From contig NZ_CP108570.1 of the NCBI RefSeq assembly GCF_036010505.1, forward strand, positions 1 to 64,000: a stretch of 64,000 nucleotides of DNA. Reading direction: 5' to 3'. The number at the start of each line of letters is the position of its first letter. Positions within the stretch are counted from its first letter, which is position 1. The translations under genes were made by a program, and so were the position numbers. The notes beneath the pieces were generated by a model. It was given only the letters and a program-made list of their open reading frames with translations. It did no database searches and was not told where the DNA came from. The DNA is from Streptomyces sp. NBC_01197. Lineage in GTDB: Bacteria; Actinomycetota; Actinomycetes; Streptomycetales; Streptomycetaceae. Shown here in pieces: positions 25,228 to 33,631 of this stretch.

Positions 25228-25590
25228 GGGACCGTTGTCGGTGACGACGTACACCTTCCCGACGGTCTCGGAGACCAGGACGGGCAGGTCGGCGCCGCCG
25301 TGGTCGAGGACAGCGGCCGTCATCGTCATGGTGTAGCCGTCGGCGGGCTCGGCCGGGGCGAAGTCGGGACCCATCTGGATGACCTGGGAGGGGCCGCACC
25401 GGGCGTGGACGTAAACGACGTGGGTGTAGGTGCCGCCCGTGCGCACCACCATGTTCACGGTCCCGGTCAACGGCTGGCTGCAGAGGACGCACTGACCGCT
25501 GGTCAGGGAGACCTCGGCGGCGCGAGTGAGGCCCTCCGGACCGAGCAGGGCGCGCACCTCGGGGCTCATGTGCAGCTGCAGGTCAGCCAC
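25228..25590 (-). pseudogene. N-terminal part of the gene split by the transposon
   Basis: Starts MADLQLHMSPEVRALLGPEG at 25590. It contains CVLCSQPLTG and VYVHARCG, a possible Cys/His metal site (about 37-70), and runs to VYVVTDNGPG, where the inverted repeat begins. Read-through adds DQSNRGWR and stops. The missing C-terminal half is at 18532-18928. Together they would be an ordinary plasmid protein of about 250 aa with a zinc-knuckle-like N-terminus. Confidence 0.65.
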
Positions 25591-25686
25591 GGGCGTGCTC
25601 CTGGTCGTGCTCGTCGCGGACGGCGGCGGTCGCGCGCAGCAGGGCGAAGTGGTCGGTGGTGCTCATCGGTTCCTCTCAGTGCGGGG

Positions 25687-25727
25687 CACGGCGGCCGGAG
25701 CCAGCTCGAATGGCTCCGGCCGCCGTG
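25687..25727 (-). terminator. Terminator with AGCCA-GCTCGAA-TGGCT tip
   Basis: Seventeen-base perfect arms (CACGGCGGCCGGAGCCA and its complement) with loop GCTCGAA, 17 bases past the stop of the 391-aa gene. The tip matches the terminators at 55052 and 61712. Confidence 0.75.
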
Positions 25728-25743
25728 GTGTTCGGGTGTGGGG

Positions 25744-26919
25744 TCACGCCTGCTCGTGGCCGGTCTTCTCGCGCAGCTTGTGCACGGCCTGCCGTGACAT
25801 GCGGGCCCGCCCGGCGATGTCGGAGTCGCTGTGGCCCCAGTCGATCGCCCGGCCCGCCAACTGCCGGCGCTCGGCGACGTACTTCTCCAGCCGGGCGACC
25901 TCGGCACCGACCACGGCGAGGCGGTCCCAGTCCTGCTCGCGCAGCCGGGCCCGGTGGCTGTAGGCGGCCTCCTTCGTGCCGAACAGGCGCACGCCCTGCT
26001 GCCCGGCGCGCATCTCCTCGCGCTCGATCCAGGTGTTCGTGGCGGCGTCGGTGGTCTCGGAGGTGATGCCGCTGGCGTCCAGAACCTTGTGCTCGACGTC
26101 CCAGTCGGCGAAATCCCGCGCCGGCCGGGGGTCTCCGTTCATCAGGACCGTGCGGTACCAGGAGCGCACGCCCAGCACCTGCAGGTACACGCCGCTGCCG
26201 TCCCGGTAGGGCGTGCCGAACACCTTCTTCACCTCCTGGTGCCAGTGCTCGTTCGCGCCGATGTAGCGGGTCTGGTACTCGCATTCCTCGGCCAGCTTGT
26301 CGAGGGACAGGCCCAGCATCTCGGGGCGGTAGACCTGGGGGAAGCGCTCGACGATGGCGGCGAAGTTCACCAGGTCGGCGTCGACCTCCGGCTGGGCGGC
26401 CTCGCGGTGACGGGAGGTGAGGCGGCACAGCTGGCGGCCGGCGCGGGCGGAGGCGACGGACCAGTCCAGCTCTCCCCCCGCCTCGAAGAAGCCGTCGAGC
26501 AGCTGTTGGGCGTACGGGGCGACCAGCTCCAACAGGGCGTTGGCGGCCTCGACGTCGAGGTACGGGTGACCGGTGAAGCCGCTGTCGACGGTCCAGCTCA
26601 GCAGCTCGGGGACCGGCTCGAACCACATGTGGCCGTCGCCCGGCAGGTAGAGCTTGCCCGGGTGCCAGCGCTTCCAGGTCTCGCGGGGGACGTCGTTGAC
26701 GGCCCGCCACGCGGAGTTCCACGGCTCCCGGTGCTGGGTGCTCTCGTGCCAGCTCAGTTCGCCTGTGACGGTGTTCAGCAGGACGTGCTGGTAACTGCCC
26801 GGCGCGGGAGCGCCGTGGACCGGCTCGGAGGGGATCACCTCCGTCACAGGGATGACGGTGAGGCGCGGCGCCCGGCAGGTGGCCACCTCGACATGCGGCA
26901 CGGAAACGGTCTCGTTCAT
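25744..26919 (-). CDS. 391-aa plasmid protein with C-terminal HTH
   Basis: The ATG at 26919 has GAGGAGAAA 6-7 bases upstream, so I use it although the frame opens further up. The body is mixed alpha/beta with many Trp residues (PRETWKRWHPGKLYLPGDGHMWFEPV) and DWDVEHKVLDASGITSETTDAATN. The C-terminus is a helix-turn-helix (SDSDIAGRARMSRQAVHKLREKTG, about 365-388). Family not recognised. The upstream region has an 18-bp inverted repeat (26978) suggesting autoregulation, then a long hairpin-rich non-coding tract. A replication or copy-control protein is one possibility; a simple regulator is another. Confidence 0.6.
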   Translation of the reverse strand: MNETVSVPHVEVATCRAPRLTVIPVTEVIPSEPVHGAPAPGSYQHVLLNTVTGELSWHESTQHREPWNSAWRAVNDVPRETWKRWHPGKLYLPGDGHMWFEPVPELLSWTVDSGFTGHPYLDVEAANALLELVAPYAQQLLDGFFEAGGELDWSVASARAGRQLCRLTSRHREAAQPEVDADLVNFAAIVERFPQVYRPEMLGLSLDKLAEECEYQTRYIGANEHWHQEVKKVFGTPYRDGSGVYLQVLGVRSWYRTVLMNGDPRPARDFADWDVEHKVLDASGITSETTDAATNTWIEREEMRAGQQGVRLFGTKEAAYSHRARLREQDWDRLAVVGAEVARLEKYVAERRQLAGRAIDWGHSDSDIAGRARMSRQAVHKLREKTGHEQA

Positions 26920-26977
26920 CCAGTTTCTCCTCGCTGAGTTCGGTCTGACGTAAACAGATTGACGGTGTTTCAGGTAA

Positions 26978-26995
26978 GTGTCAACCAGTTGACAC
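26978..26995. promoter_or_regulatory. Operator-like inverted repeat upstream of 391-aa gene
   Basis: GTGTCAAC-CA-GTTGACAC, a perfect 8+8 inverted repeat 59 bases before the start codon, in locally A+T-rich DNA. TTGACA inside it could also be a plus-strand -35 element. Confidence 0.55.
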
Positions 26996-28309
26996 AAGTT
27001 GGCCGAAAGTAATAACAAGCCCTGCGGTCGGCTCATCGGAGAAGGAAAACCAAAGAGAATCGACTGGGGCCCGAGGGTGGTCAGGAGAGTTGGCCGACTG
27101 ACCGAATAGGGAACGTCTGTTCGGGCCTAAAGGACTTCGCTTCGCTCAGACTGGACAAGCTTTGGGGCCCGATCAGGCTCTCCTGTCCTTCAACCGCAAC
27201 TCCGGTGGGACCGGGCCTGATCGGGCCCCAAAGCGCGGGATAAGGAGCTTCGCACGTTCCTTTTCACGGCCTCCGGCCGAAAGGCTTGGACGAGTAAACT
27301 CGGCTGTTCTTTTCGCTCCACCCGCGCACCCTCCGCGATGCTCCGGGTGCTCTGGCTCGGGTGGAGCGGAGACCCCCCCCTAGTGAAACGACAGAGGGTT
27401 CCCCGTAGGGGTTCTGCCGTCTCACTAGGAGGGGATCGGGTTGGAGAACTGGTTCTCCGGTACGCCCATACACGGTATGGAAGCTTTCGATCGGGCCACG
27501 GATGTTGTCACGCTCGCCCTGGGACCGGGATATGCAGTCAGCGCTGAGAGGTCGTGTCTCTGGGGGATCTGCTCCCCCACCGGCTCGGGTCCACCTTGTT
27601 CGCCACGGGGATCACTCCCCGGGCAAGGCCGGCCTCGGCTGCTGCTCGATTCACCATTTAGCGTCTACAGAGCCCCTACGTGCCCGATCAGCGGGTCACG
27701 CCTGAGCGCCTCTGCCTCATACTCCCGGTGGCTATGGCCGGGGTCGGTCTTGATATCGCGGACCGTTCTCAACCGCGGGCTGGATCCGGACTCCCTGCGC
27801 TCGCCACGCGCTGGGCCTCGGGCCGGTTTCCTGGGACCGGTCTCCCATGGGTGCTGTCACGATCCCGCGCCACCTGTGGCGGGCCCGCGTCCTGCTACGA
27901 CTGGGCGCCCAGGAACGGCGGGGCTCGGGCCGGTGTGTCGGCTTGCGCCGCAATGGAGTCGACTTGTCGGTTGGGTGAGTCACCCTCGACACGTCGTCCT
28001 CCGATGCCAGCGCAGCGGCTGTCCGCTACGATGAGCGGTACCTCCTCCTGGAGTCACAAGACAACAAAGAGCCGGACCCCCCTCGCAGGGGGCCTGTCGC
28101 TTCTGAAGGGCCTACGCCGAAGGGCGGGCCCGGTCTTGGGGTTTCTGGGGAGTAGCACCTCCTGTTCGTTCGTGTGTGTCGCTGGACTGGTAATCCGGCG
28201 GCGGGGCGGACTGGGTGGTGGTCTGTCAGACGGCTTTGGTCGGCCACCTGACGGTTTTGCGAAGGACGTACAGAGCGGGTTTGGTCGCCATTGCTCTGCG
28301 GTCCGCCGA
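26996..28309. other. Hairpin-rich non-coding tract (1.3 kb)
   Basis: No frame here looks coding. The tract is less G+C-rich and full of short inverted repeats. These include 20-bp perfect arms at 27159-27178 and 27215-27234, arms CCTAGTGA/TCACTAGG at 27379 and 27422, GGAGAAC-TG-GTTCTCC, CCATAC-ACG-GTATGG, and a CCCCC-TCGCA-GGGGG hairpin near 28080. It could be a replication origin, a structured RNA or decayed DNA; nothing seen decides. Confidence 0.5.
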
Positions 28310-28350
28310 GAACGCCAGCCCTGGTGGTAAGCCAGGGCTTCTTGGCGTTC
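28310..28350 (-). terminator. Terminator after RHH gene
   Basis: GAACGCCA-GCCCTGG pairs with CCAGGGC-TTCT-TGGCGTTC around a short loop, starting 20 bases past the stop of the minus-strand gene at 28370. Confidence 0.65.
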
Positions 28351-28369
28351 CCGGAGTCTTACGGGTTGT

Positions 28370-28657
28370 TCAACCGGTCAGCGGTAACTGCGCCGCTTCT
28401 CCGGCCTGGTCTTCGGTCTCGGTCTCCGGCGCCCACAACGGCACGCCGTTTTCGTCGACCTGGTCCCGGCGGATCAGCTCCGCCACGTACCGTCCCATCG
28501 TCATGCCGAGCGCTCGGGCGTTCTGAAATGCCGTTGCGTGGATCTCGACTGGGACAAGGGGGGACAAACGAACCAGTTTGTCCTTGGACTTCGCGTCAGG
28601 CGTCGGCGGGATGTACTCCCGCTCGCGCGTGCTTCGACTTCCGTAGGGCCGGGCCAT
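28370..28657 (-). CDS. Ribbon-helix-helix-like small DNA-binding protein
   Basis: Start chosen at the ATG 28657 (MARPYGSRSTREREY); an upstream ATG at 28678 lies inside the operator. 95 aa. The central part, KDKLVRLSPLVPVEIHATAFQNARALGMTMGRYVAELIRRD, fits a beta strand plus two helices, as in Arc/MetJ or ParG/CopG proteins. The tail is acidic. Two palindromes (28655-28687) overlap the start codon, the classic arrangement for RHH autorepressors such as antitoxins and plasmid copy-control or partition proteins. No toxin-like gene follows it. Confidence 0.65.
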   Translation of the reverse strand: MARPYGSRSTREREYIPPTPDAKSKDKLVRLSPLVPVEIHATAFQNARALGMTMGRYVAELIRRDQVDENGVPLWAPETETEDQAGEAAQLPLTG

Positions 28658-28687
28658 GATCGAATCATGCCATGACATCGATTCATG
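28655..28687. promoter_or_regulatory. Tandem palindromic operator over RHH gene start
   Basis: CATGATCGAATCATG (28655-28669) and CATGACATCGATTCATG (28671-28687) are two related palindromes side by side, covering the start codon of the RHH-like gene. RHH dimers typically bind such tandem sites cooperatively. Confidence 0.6.
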
Positions 28688-29041
28688 TACGTACCCTGTT
28701 GGGCGTGTTGCGGAAGATTTCTCTGGCCTCTGTTGTTCATTTCTGATGCGGTCTCACGTACAGCCGCAGCTCAGAGGCTCTCTGAAGCGGTGTGAGCATC
28801 CTGCAGATTTTCCACCCTCACGGATGAAGTCCTGACGCTCTCCGCTCTCCTGGTGCGGCCTGAGGGGGCATCGGCCGCAAGTGGAGACTCGTCAACCCCA
28901 TGTGCGTGGGGGCAGTTCGGTGATCTGTCTTCTTGAAGGTGGTTGCCCGGACCTCCTCTGCCTGGCTCGAAGGAGGATCGGCGGCCGCGGCCTGGTGCAC
29001 GCCCTACGCTGGCGGGTACATCCCTGGGTGAGGGGGCTCAA
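28688..29041. other. Divergent intergenic region, no gene seen
   Basis: 354 bases between the RHH gene and the XRE regulator. It must hold both promoters. Apart from the GAGGGGG ribosome site near 29031 I see no repeat or small gene. Confidence 0.5.
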
Positions 29042-30265
29042 ATGCCTGATGAGAACACGCAGATGACGGTCGACGGTGAGCTGCTGCGGGGCCGCCGGGA
29101 GCACCAGGGGCTGTCCCGGGAGGTGTTGGGCGGCCTGGTGGCCCGGAGTTCGGACTGGGTGAAAAAGGTTGAGCGTGGCGACCGCACGGTGCGCTCGCTG
29201 GCGATGATCGTGCGTCTTGCCCGGGTGCTGGGCTGTCGGGACGTCAACGAGTTGACTCGCGCGGACGTGTCTGTGCCGATTCTCGATGGCGGACGAGTGA
29301 GCCACCCCGGAGTCGCCGGGCTCCGCTCGGCGGTTCACGCACCCCTGTTCGCTGCGGCCGGCACACCTGAGGACGTCGGAGAGCTCTCAGGCCGGGTTCG
29401 GCAGGCGTGGGACGTCTGGCACCGGGCCAGGGACCAGCGCACGGCAACCGCGTCTGTACTGCCGGGGCTGATCGCGGCCGGGCATGCGACGGTGCGTGCG
29501 GCTGAGGGCCCGGAGAAGCGCAGGGCCTCGGTGATCCTGTCGGAGACGTACGCCCTCGCGCAGCAGTACGCGGCCCACTTGGTGGAGCCAGAGCTGTACT
29601 GGGTGATCGTGGACCGGGCCCGGATGGCGGCCGAGCAGGCGGACGATCCGGTCGCCCTCGCCTCAGCAGCCTGGATCGTCGGCAACGGGCTGCGGGTGGC
29701 CGGCCACACCGAAGAGGCCCTGTGCATGGTCGCCGACGCGGCCGACACCCTCCGCCCCCAGCTGGAGGGCGGCTCAGACCGTCTGCGCGGAATGTTCGGC
29801 TCGCTGTGCCTGCACGCCGCGGTGACAGCGGCGCAAGACGGCCGGGACGGTGACGCCTGGCGCTGGCACGGGGAGGCTGACCGGACCGCGACCAAGCTGG
29901 GCCGGTACACGCACCCGTGGACCATGTTCGGTACGGGCAACGTGACCGTGCACGCGGTAACCATCGGCGCAGACCTGCGCACGCCAGGGATCGCGCTGCA
30001 GCAGCTGGCGGACACGGACCCGGCCTCGATCCCCTCCGTCGAGCGCCGGTCTCGGCTGTTCCTGGACGCGGCCAAGGCTGAACACGTCCGTAAGGAGAAG
30101 GCGAGCGCGCTGCAGTACCTGCGCCTCGCGTACGACACCTCACCCGAGGCAGTGCGGTACGTGCCCTCGGGCCGGGCGCTCGCGGTGGACCTGGACCGGA
30201 CGTCGACCGGCGCGCTCTCCTACACCGCCCACCAGCTCGCCGAGGACATCGGCGTCGCTGCCTGA
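29042..30265 (+). CDS. XRE-type HTH regulator with TPR-like C-terminal domain
   Basis: 407 aa; the ATG at 29042 follows GAGGGGG at a good spacing. The N-terminal HTH (about 12-65) reads LLRGRREHQGLSREVLGGLVARSSDWVKKVERGDR, the XRE pattern. The remaining 330 residues are paired helices (AASAAWIVGNGLRVAGHTEEAL, RTATKLGRYTHPWTMF, HVRKEKASALQYLRLAY), a tetratricopeptide-like scaffold. Streptomyces genomes and plasmids carry many such proteins, often controlling development or secondary metabolism and sometimes responding to small peptides. The adjacent small operon may be its target. Confidence 0.85.
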   Translation: MPDENTQMTVDGELLRGRREHQGLSREVLGGLVARSSDWVKKVERGDRTVRSLAMIVRLARVLGCRDVNELTRADVSVPILDGGRVSHPGVAGLRSAVHAPLFAAAGTPEDVGELSGRVRQAWDVWHRARDQRTATASVLPGLIAAGHATVRAAEGPEKRRASVILSETYALAQQYAAHLVEPELYWVIVDRARMAAEQADDPVALASAAWIVGNGLRVAGHTEEALCMVADAADTLRPQLEGGSDRLRGMFGSLCLHAAVTAAQDGRDGDAWRWHGEADRTATKLGRYTHPWTMFGTGNVTVHAVTIGADLRTPGIALQQLADTDPASIPSVERRSRLFLDAAKAEHVRKEKASALQYLRLAYDTSPEAVRYVPSGRALAVDLDRTSTGALSYTAHQLAEDIGVAA

Positions 30266-30296
30266 CCTGCTCATCCTCCGCACGGGGGACGGCAAC

Positions 30297-30340
30297 GGGG
30301 ACAGTCTGTCCCCCTCCAACCGGAGGGACAGACTGTCCCC
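30297..30340. promoter_or_regulatory. 16-bp inverted repeat between XRE gene and small operon
   Basis: GGGGACAGTCTGTCCC (30297-30312) and its exact complement (30325-30340) are separated by 12 bases. Each arm contains its own dyad GACAG/CTGTC. It lies 32 bases after the XRE stop and 34 bases before the next start, so it may terminate the first gene, act as an operator for the second, or both. Confidence 0.6.
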
Positions 30341-30373
30341 TGACTGCGTATCAGGTCACTTTACGGTCGCTTC

Positions 30374-30610
30374 ATGGCGGAACTGGAGTACTTCGAAGCA
30401 GACGAATTGCCTGCTGATCTACAGAAAAGGGTTTTCCGCGACCGGAACGAACTGCGGTGGAAGTTGGCCGCGCTGGTCGTCTACAGCGACCGGGAGTCCG
30501 GCAGGAGCACTGAGCGGGTTGCATTCCTGCGGCGGGAGGACTCCAGCGGCGGCCTGGAGTGGGAGATCCCACTGACCAGCCTGTACAAGACGGCGGAGGT
30601 AGAGCGGTGA
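30374..30610 (+). CDS. Small hypothetical protein (78 aa)
   Basis: The ATG at 30374 starts an acidic protein, MAELEYFEADELPADLQKRV, with WKLAALVVYSDRESG and LEWEIPLTSLYK. No clear ribosome site precedes it, so leaderless translation is possible. Its stop overlaps the next start (GTGA). I do not recognise it. Small paired genes next to XRE-TPR regulators are common in Streptomyces, where the regulator and small protein often act as a pair. Confidence 0.55.
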   Translation: MAELEYFEADELPADLQKRVFRDRNELRWKLAALVVYSDRESGRSTERVAFLRREDSSGGLEWEIPLTSLYKTAEVER

Positions 30611-30870
30611 CGATGACAGCAAAGGAACTGGCCCAGCGCGGCAAGCTGGACCTGCAAGCCCTGCGGGCGGGAGACGTGGCCGTGGCGGGTCTCAAAGAGG
30701 CGCTTGCCCGGGTCGGCATCGTCATTCCGTCGCTGCAGGCCGGGTTTCCGGTGAACGGAAGCGGGCGGGTCGAGCTGGGCGGGTGCAACGCCGGAACGGC
30801 CACGCGTCTGGCGGAGGTCATCAACGCAGCCGCCGACTCGGTGCCCGAACTCCGGGTCACCACCCCGTGA
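30607..30870 (+). CDS. Small hypothetical protein (87 aa)
   Basis: The GTG overlaps the previous stop (GTGA). The product MTMTAKELAQRGKLDLQALRAG is helical at first, then has an alternating stretch IVIPSLQAGFPVNGSGRVELGGCN and a helix ATRLAEVINAAADSV. No family was recognised. It is the middle gene of a coupled trio; its own stop overlaps the third start. Confidence 0.55.
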   Translation: MTMTAKELAQRGKLDLQALRAGDVAVAGLKEALARVGIVIPSLQAGFPVNGSGRVELGGCNAGTATRLAEVINAAADSVPELRVTTP

Positions 30871-31085
30871 GCGCCGGCGCCGTGGCCAGCTCCCCACGCG
30901 TCGCCGCGACCGTACGCTCGGGGGACATCGTCCACCTGGACGACGGGACCACTCACACAGTGCAAGGCGCCCCTTCCTCGACGGCCTCCGCCATAGGGGG
31001 GCTGACCCTGCTCTTTCGATTCAGGGACGGCAGCGCCCTCCGAGTCAGCGCCGGCGCCCGACTCAACGTCGAGCGGCCCAAGTAG
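30867..31085 (+). CDS. Small hypothetical protein (72 aa)
   Basis: GTGA overlap with the preceding stop sets the start at 30867. The product is beta-rich: GDIVHLDDGTTHTVQ, LTLLFRFRDGSALRVSAG, a small barrel-like pattern. No cysteine or charged catalytic motif is seen. It is the last gene of the trio and is followed at once by two strong hairpins and then the second transposon. Confidence 0.55.
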   Translation: MSAGAVASSPRVAATVRSGDIVHLDDGTTHTVQGAPSSTASAIGGLTLLFRFRDGSALRVSAGARLNVERPK

Positions 31086-31089
31086 ACCC

Positions 31090-31161
31090 GCCTTGTGCCC
31101 TCCCCCCGTGGGGCACAAGGCGTCGCGAGCCCCTGCCCGGGTAGGCCCGGCAGGGGCTCGC
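31090..31161 (+). terminator. Two consecutive terminator hairpins
   Basis: GCCTTGTGCCC/GGGCACAAGGC (31090-31121), then GCGAGCCCCTGCC/GGCAGGGGCTCGC (31125-31161). They close the small-gene operon and lie just before the second transposon's target site. Confidence 0.75.
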
Positions 31162-31193
31162 CCGTACTCCACCCTGCGCGGTGCGGTCGCGGC

Positions 31194-31231
31194 GGCCCTG
31201 TTCTCCCGAAGCTGCCGCGAAGTGACAAGTA
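31194..31231 (+). repeat. Left terminal inverted repeat of second transposon
   Basis: 38 bases, exact reverse complement of 42916-42953; similarity continues three bases further after one mismatch. It ends three bases before the resolvase stop codon. Confidence 0.93.
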
Positions 31232-31233
31232 AC

Positions 31234-32241
31234 TCAGCGTGTTGTTAGGGCCTTGACTTCTGTGCGAGGTTCAGGAACCTCGCCGCCGGTGAGGGCGGCG
31301 AAGTCGGCGCGGGCCTGTTCGACCGCTTCCGGGTACGCCGCCCGTTTCTCGTGCTCGGCGAGTGCACGGTAGATGCTGGCGACGGACGGGCTCTGCCCTT
31401 TGCGCTTGCCGGTGGGGATGATCAGGTCGGGCTGGATCTGCTCGACGGACTCGCCGTTCGCCCGCCTGCGGAGCACGGTGTGCAGCATGTCCTCGGTGAT
31501 GACTGGCGGCCGGCCGCCGTACTTGCCCTTGCGTGCCGCGGTGTCGAGCCCTTCCAGGGTCGACTCCCGGATGTTCTCCCGCTCGGTCTCTGCCATCGCG
31601 GCGAAGAACGCGAAGAGCAGCTTCCCCGGACCGGTGGGGTCGTAGATGCCGGGCAGGGGTCCGGCCAGCATCTCCAGTACCAGGCCGTGCGCGGTGAGGT
31701 GGTCGGCGAGTGCTGTCAGCTCGGCGGCGTCCCGGCCGAGCCGCTTCATCTCGTAGACGGTGAAGATGACCCGGCAGTGCGGGGCGTGCGCTTTGACCTC
31801 CCGTGCGGTCCGCAGTGCCTCCTCGAACTTCGGGCGGACGCGGACGCGGGTGCTGATCTTCTCGCTGAAGATCTTGTCGCGGGGGATGCCGTGCTTGCTG
31901 AGCGCGTCGAGCTGGGAGTCGAGTTCCTGCCCGAGGGTCGAGCATCTCGCGTACCCGATGCGGATGTCCGCGCTCGGCAGGTCCGGGTCGATCGGCGCCG
32001 GCGGCGGGGTGCCCGGCCGCCACGGCCGGCCCGGTCCGCGGTCGGCGGGGGTCGGCACCCGCAGCGCCTTCTTCAGCCGGGGCACCGTGGTGAAGCGGCG
32101 GGTGTGGTAGGCGGAGGCGACCGCGCCGCCGCGCGAGCGGCACGGCGAGCCGGGCTGCGCGCCGCACTTCGGACAGGTGTGCTGCTCGACGTCGTCGGCG
32201 TCCGACCGGTCGGCCGGGGAGGGCTGCTGAGGGTCCGTCAC
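31234..32241 (-). CDS. tnpR: Serine resolvase with N-terminal zinc-finger extension
   Basis: About 335 aa from the GTG at 32241; a TTG at 32265 is less likely. The resolvase domain begins DIRIGYARCSTLGQELDSQ, with the catalytic Ser in ARCST. EMKRLGRDAAEL, the long helix region FFAAMAETERENIRESTLEGL and a C-terminal HTH-like segment follow. Unusually, about 80 residues precede it, with CPKCGAQPGSPCRSRGG and YHTRRF, a probable Cys3His zinc finger, then a Pro-rich linker. It should resolve cointegrates at a res site between 32242 and about 32600. A candidate dyad TGTCA-7-TGACA lies at 32457-32473. Confidence 0.87.
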   Translation of the reverse strand: MTDPQQPSPADRSDADDVEQHTCPKCGAQPGSPCRSRGGAVASAYHTRRFTTVPRLKKALRVPTPADRGPGRPWRPGTPPPAPIDPDLPSADIRIGYARCSTLGQELDSQLDALSKHGIPRDKIFSEKISTRVRVRPKFEEALRTAREVKAHAPHCRVIFTVYEMKRLGRDAAELTALADHLTAHGLVLEMLAGPLPGIYDPTGPGKLLFAFFAAMAETERENIRESTLEGLDTAARKGKYGGRPPVITEDMLHTVLRRRANGESVEQIQPDLIIPTGKRKGQSPSVASIYRALAEHEKRAAYPEAVEQARADFAALTGGEVPEPRTEVKALTTR

Positions 32242-32571
32242 GGCCCGGATTTTCGCACAAAGCAAGTCTCAGAAGGGGGCCCGTCCCGCTTTTGAGTGAG
32301 AACGGGTTCCGAGAACGAATCCGGGTCCGGTGGGGGTTCGGCGACCCGTGATTGATCTTGCTCGCGCAGAGGACCGTTTCTGAGAAGCGATCATCGCCGC
32401 ACACGCGGCCGAAGCCCGCTCGCCCAGCCGAAGAACAGCCGGGCTCAGTCCGGCAGTGTCAAAACTTCTGACAGTAGGACCGGTTTCCTGGTCCGCTCCT
32501 GCTCGGACCCCGAGTGCGTACGTCGATGACGGTCAGCTCGTGCAGGCGGGTGTTGGCCTGATCGGCAGTGA

Positions 32572-32952
<381 letters not shown>

Positions 32953-33201
32953 GCCGTGGCACCCGATCACGCGTCCGGCTGGTCGGGTGGGGTGCCGATC
33001 AGCATGAGGCGGCTCAGCCAGCAGCACGATGGCGGGGAGTCCGCCGGGCTGACCGGCAGGCTGGTGGCGACGGCGGCCTGCATCTCGGATGCCGGCACGG
33101 TGGCTGCGGCGATGGCGAGGAAGTCTCCGCCGGGCGAGGGAGAGGGAACATAGCGTGTGCCCTTATGGTGGCCGTGTCTCCGAGCGGATGCGGGAACGGT
33201 G

Positions 33202-33582
33202 ATGAAGCGAGCAGCAGCACAGAGGCCGGCACACGCCGGTTTTCGTGGTGCGCTGGCTCTGCTTGTGGCCGTGGTGGCGCTGCTGTGCGTCTTTGGGCAC
33301 GCAGAGCGTGGCGGGCCGGGCACGCCCCCGTCCGTCGCGCAGCAGGTGCATGCGCCTATCGCCGCTGAGGGGCCCGGTGGGACAGCGGCGCCGTGCGGCA
33401 AGAAGGTGATCGCCGATCACAGCGCGCAGCGGGCAGAGAGTGTGTCGTCGACGGCTTCGTGCCCCGGTCCCGCAGCGCTTCACACCGCCCCTGCGCCGCC
33501 CCTGTCACAGCACTGTGGGATGCTGTCGGGCGGCCCGGCTCCGCCGCCGCCAACGACGCTTCACTCCGTTCTGCGGATTTAG
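33202..33582 (+). CDS. Small exported or membrane-anchored protein
   Basis: 126 aa from the ATG at 33202. A basic start is followed by one hydrophobic helix (GALALLVAVVALLCVFGHA, about 15-33). A low-complexity extracytoplasmic part follows, with Cys residues (APCGKKV, ASCPG, QHCGML) and Pro/Thr-rich segments. It resembles the DUF6153-like small proteins of Streptomyces, though I cannot prove membership. It lies 250 bases after the repressor gene and 50 bases before the CxxC membrane-protein gene, on the same strand. Confidence 0.5.
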   Translation: MKRAAAQRPAHAGFRGALALLVAVVALLCVFGHAERGGPGTPPSVAQQVHAPIAAEGPGGTAAPCGKKVIADHSAQRAESVSSTASCPGPAALHTAPAPPLSQHCGMLSGGPAPPPPTTLHSVLRI

Positions 33583-33631
33583 ACCGGCCTGTTGGTCGTG
33601 TCCCTGAATCCTTGGAACGGAGCTTTTCGGC

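Noticed and set aside
27441..28330. Open frames of 197-216 codons in the hairpin-rich tract
   Set aside because: Codon usage lacks the strong third-position G/C bias of neighbouring genes, and the products are Ser/Arg/Pro-rich with no recognisable domain.
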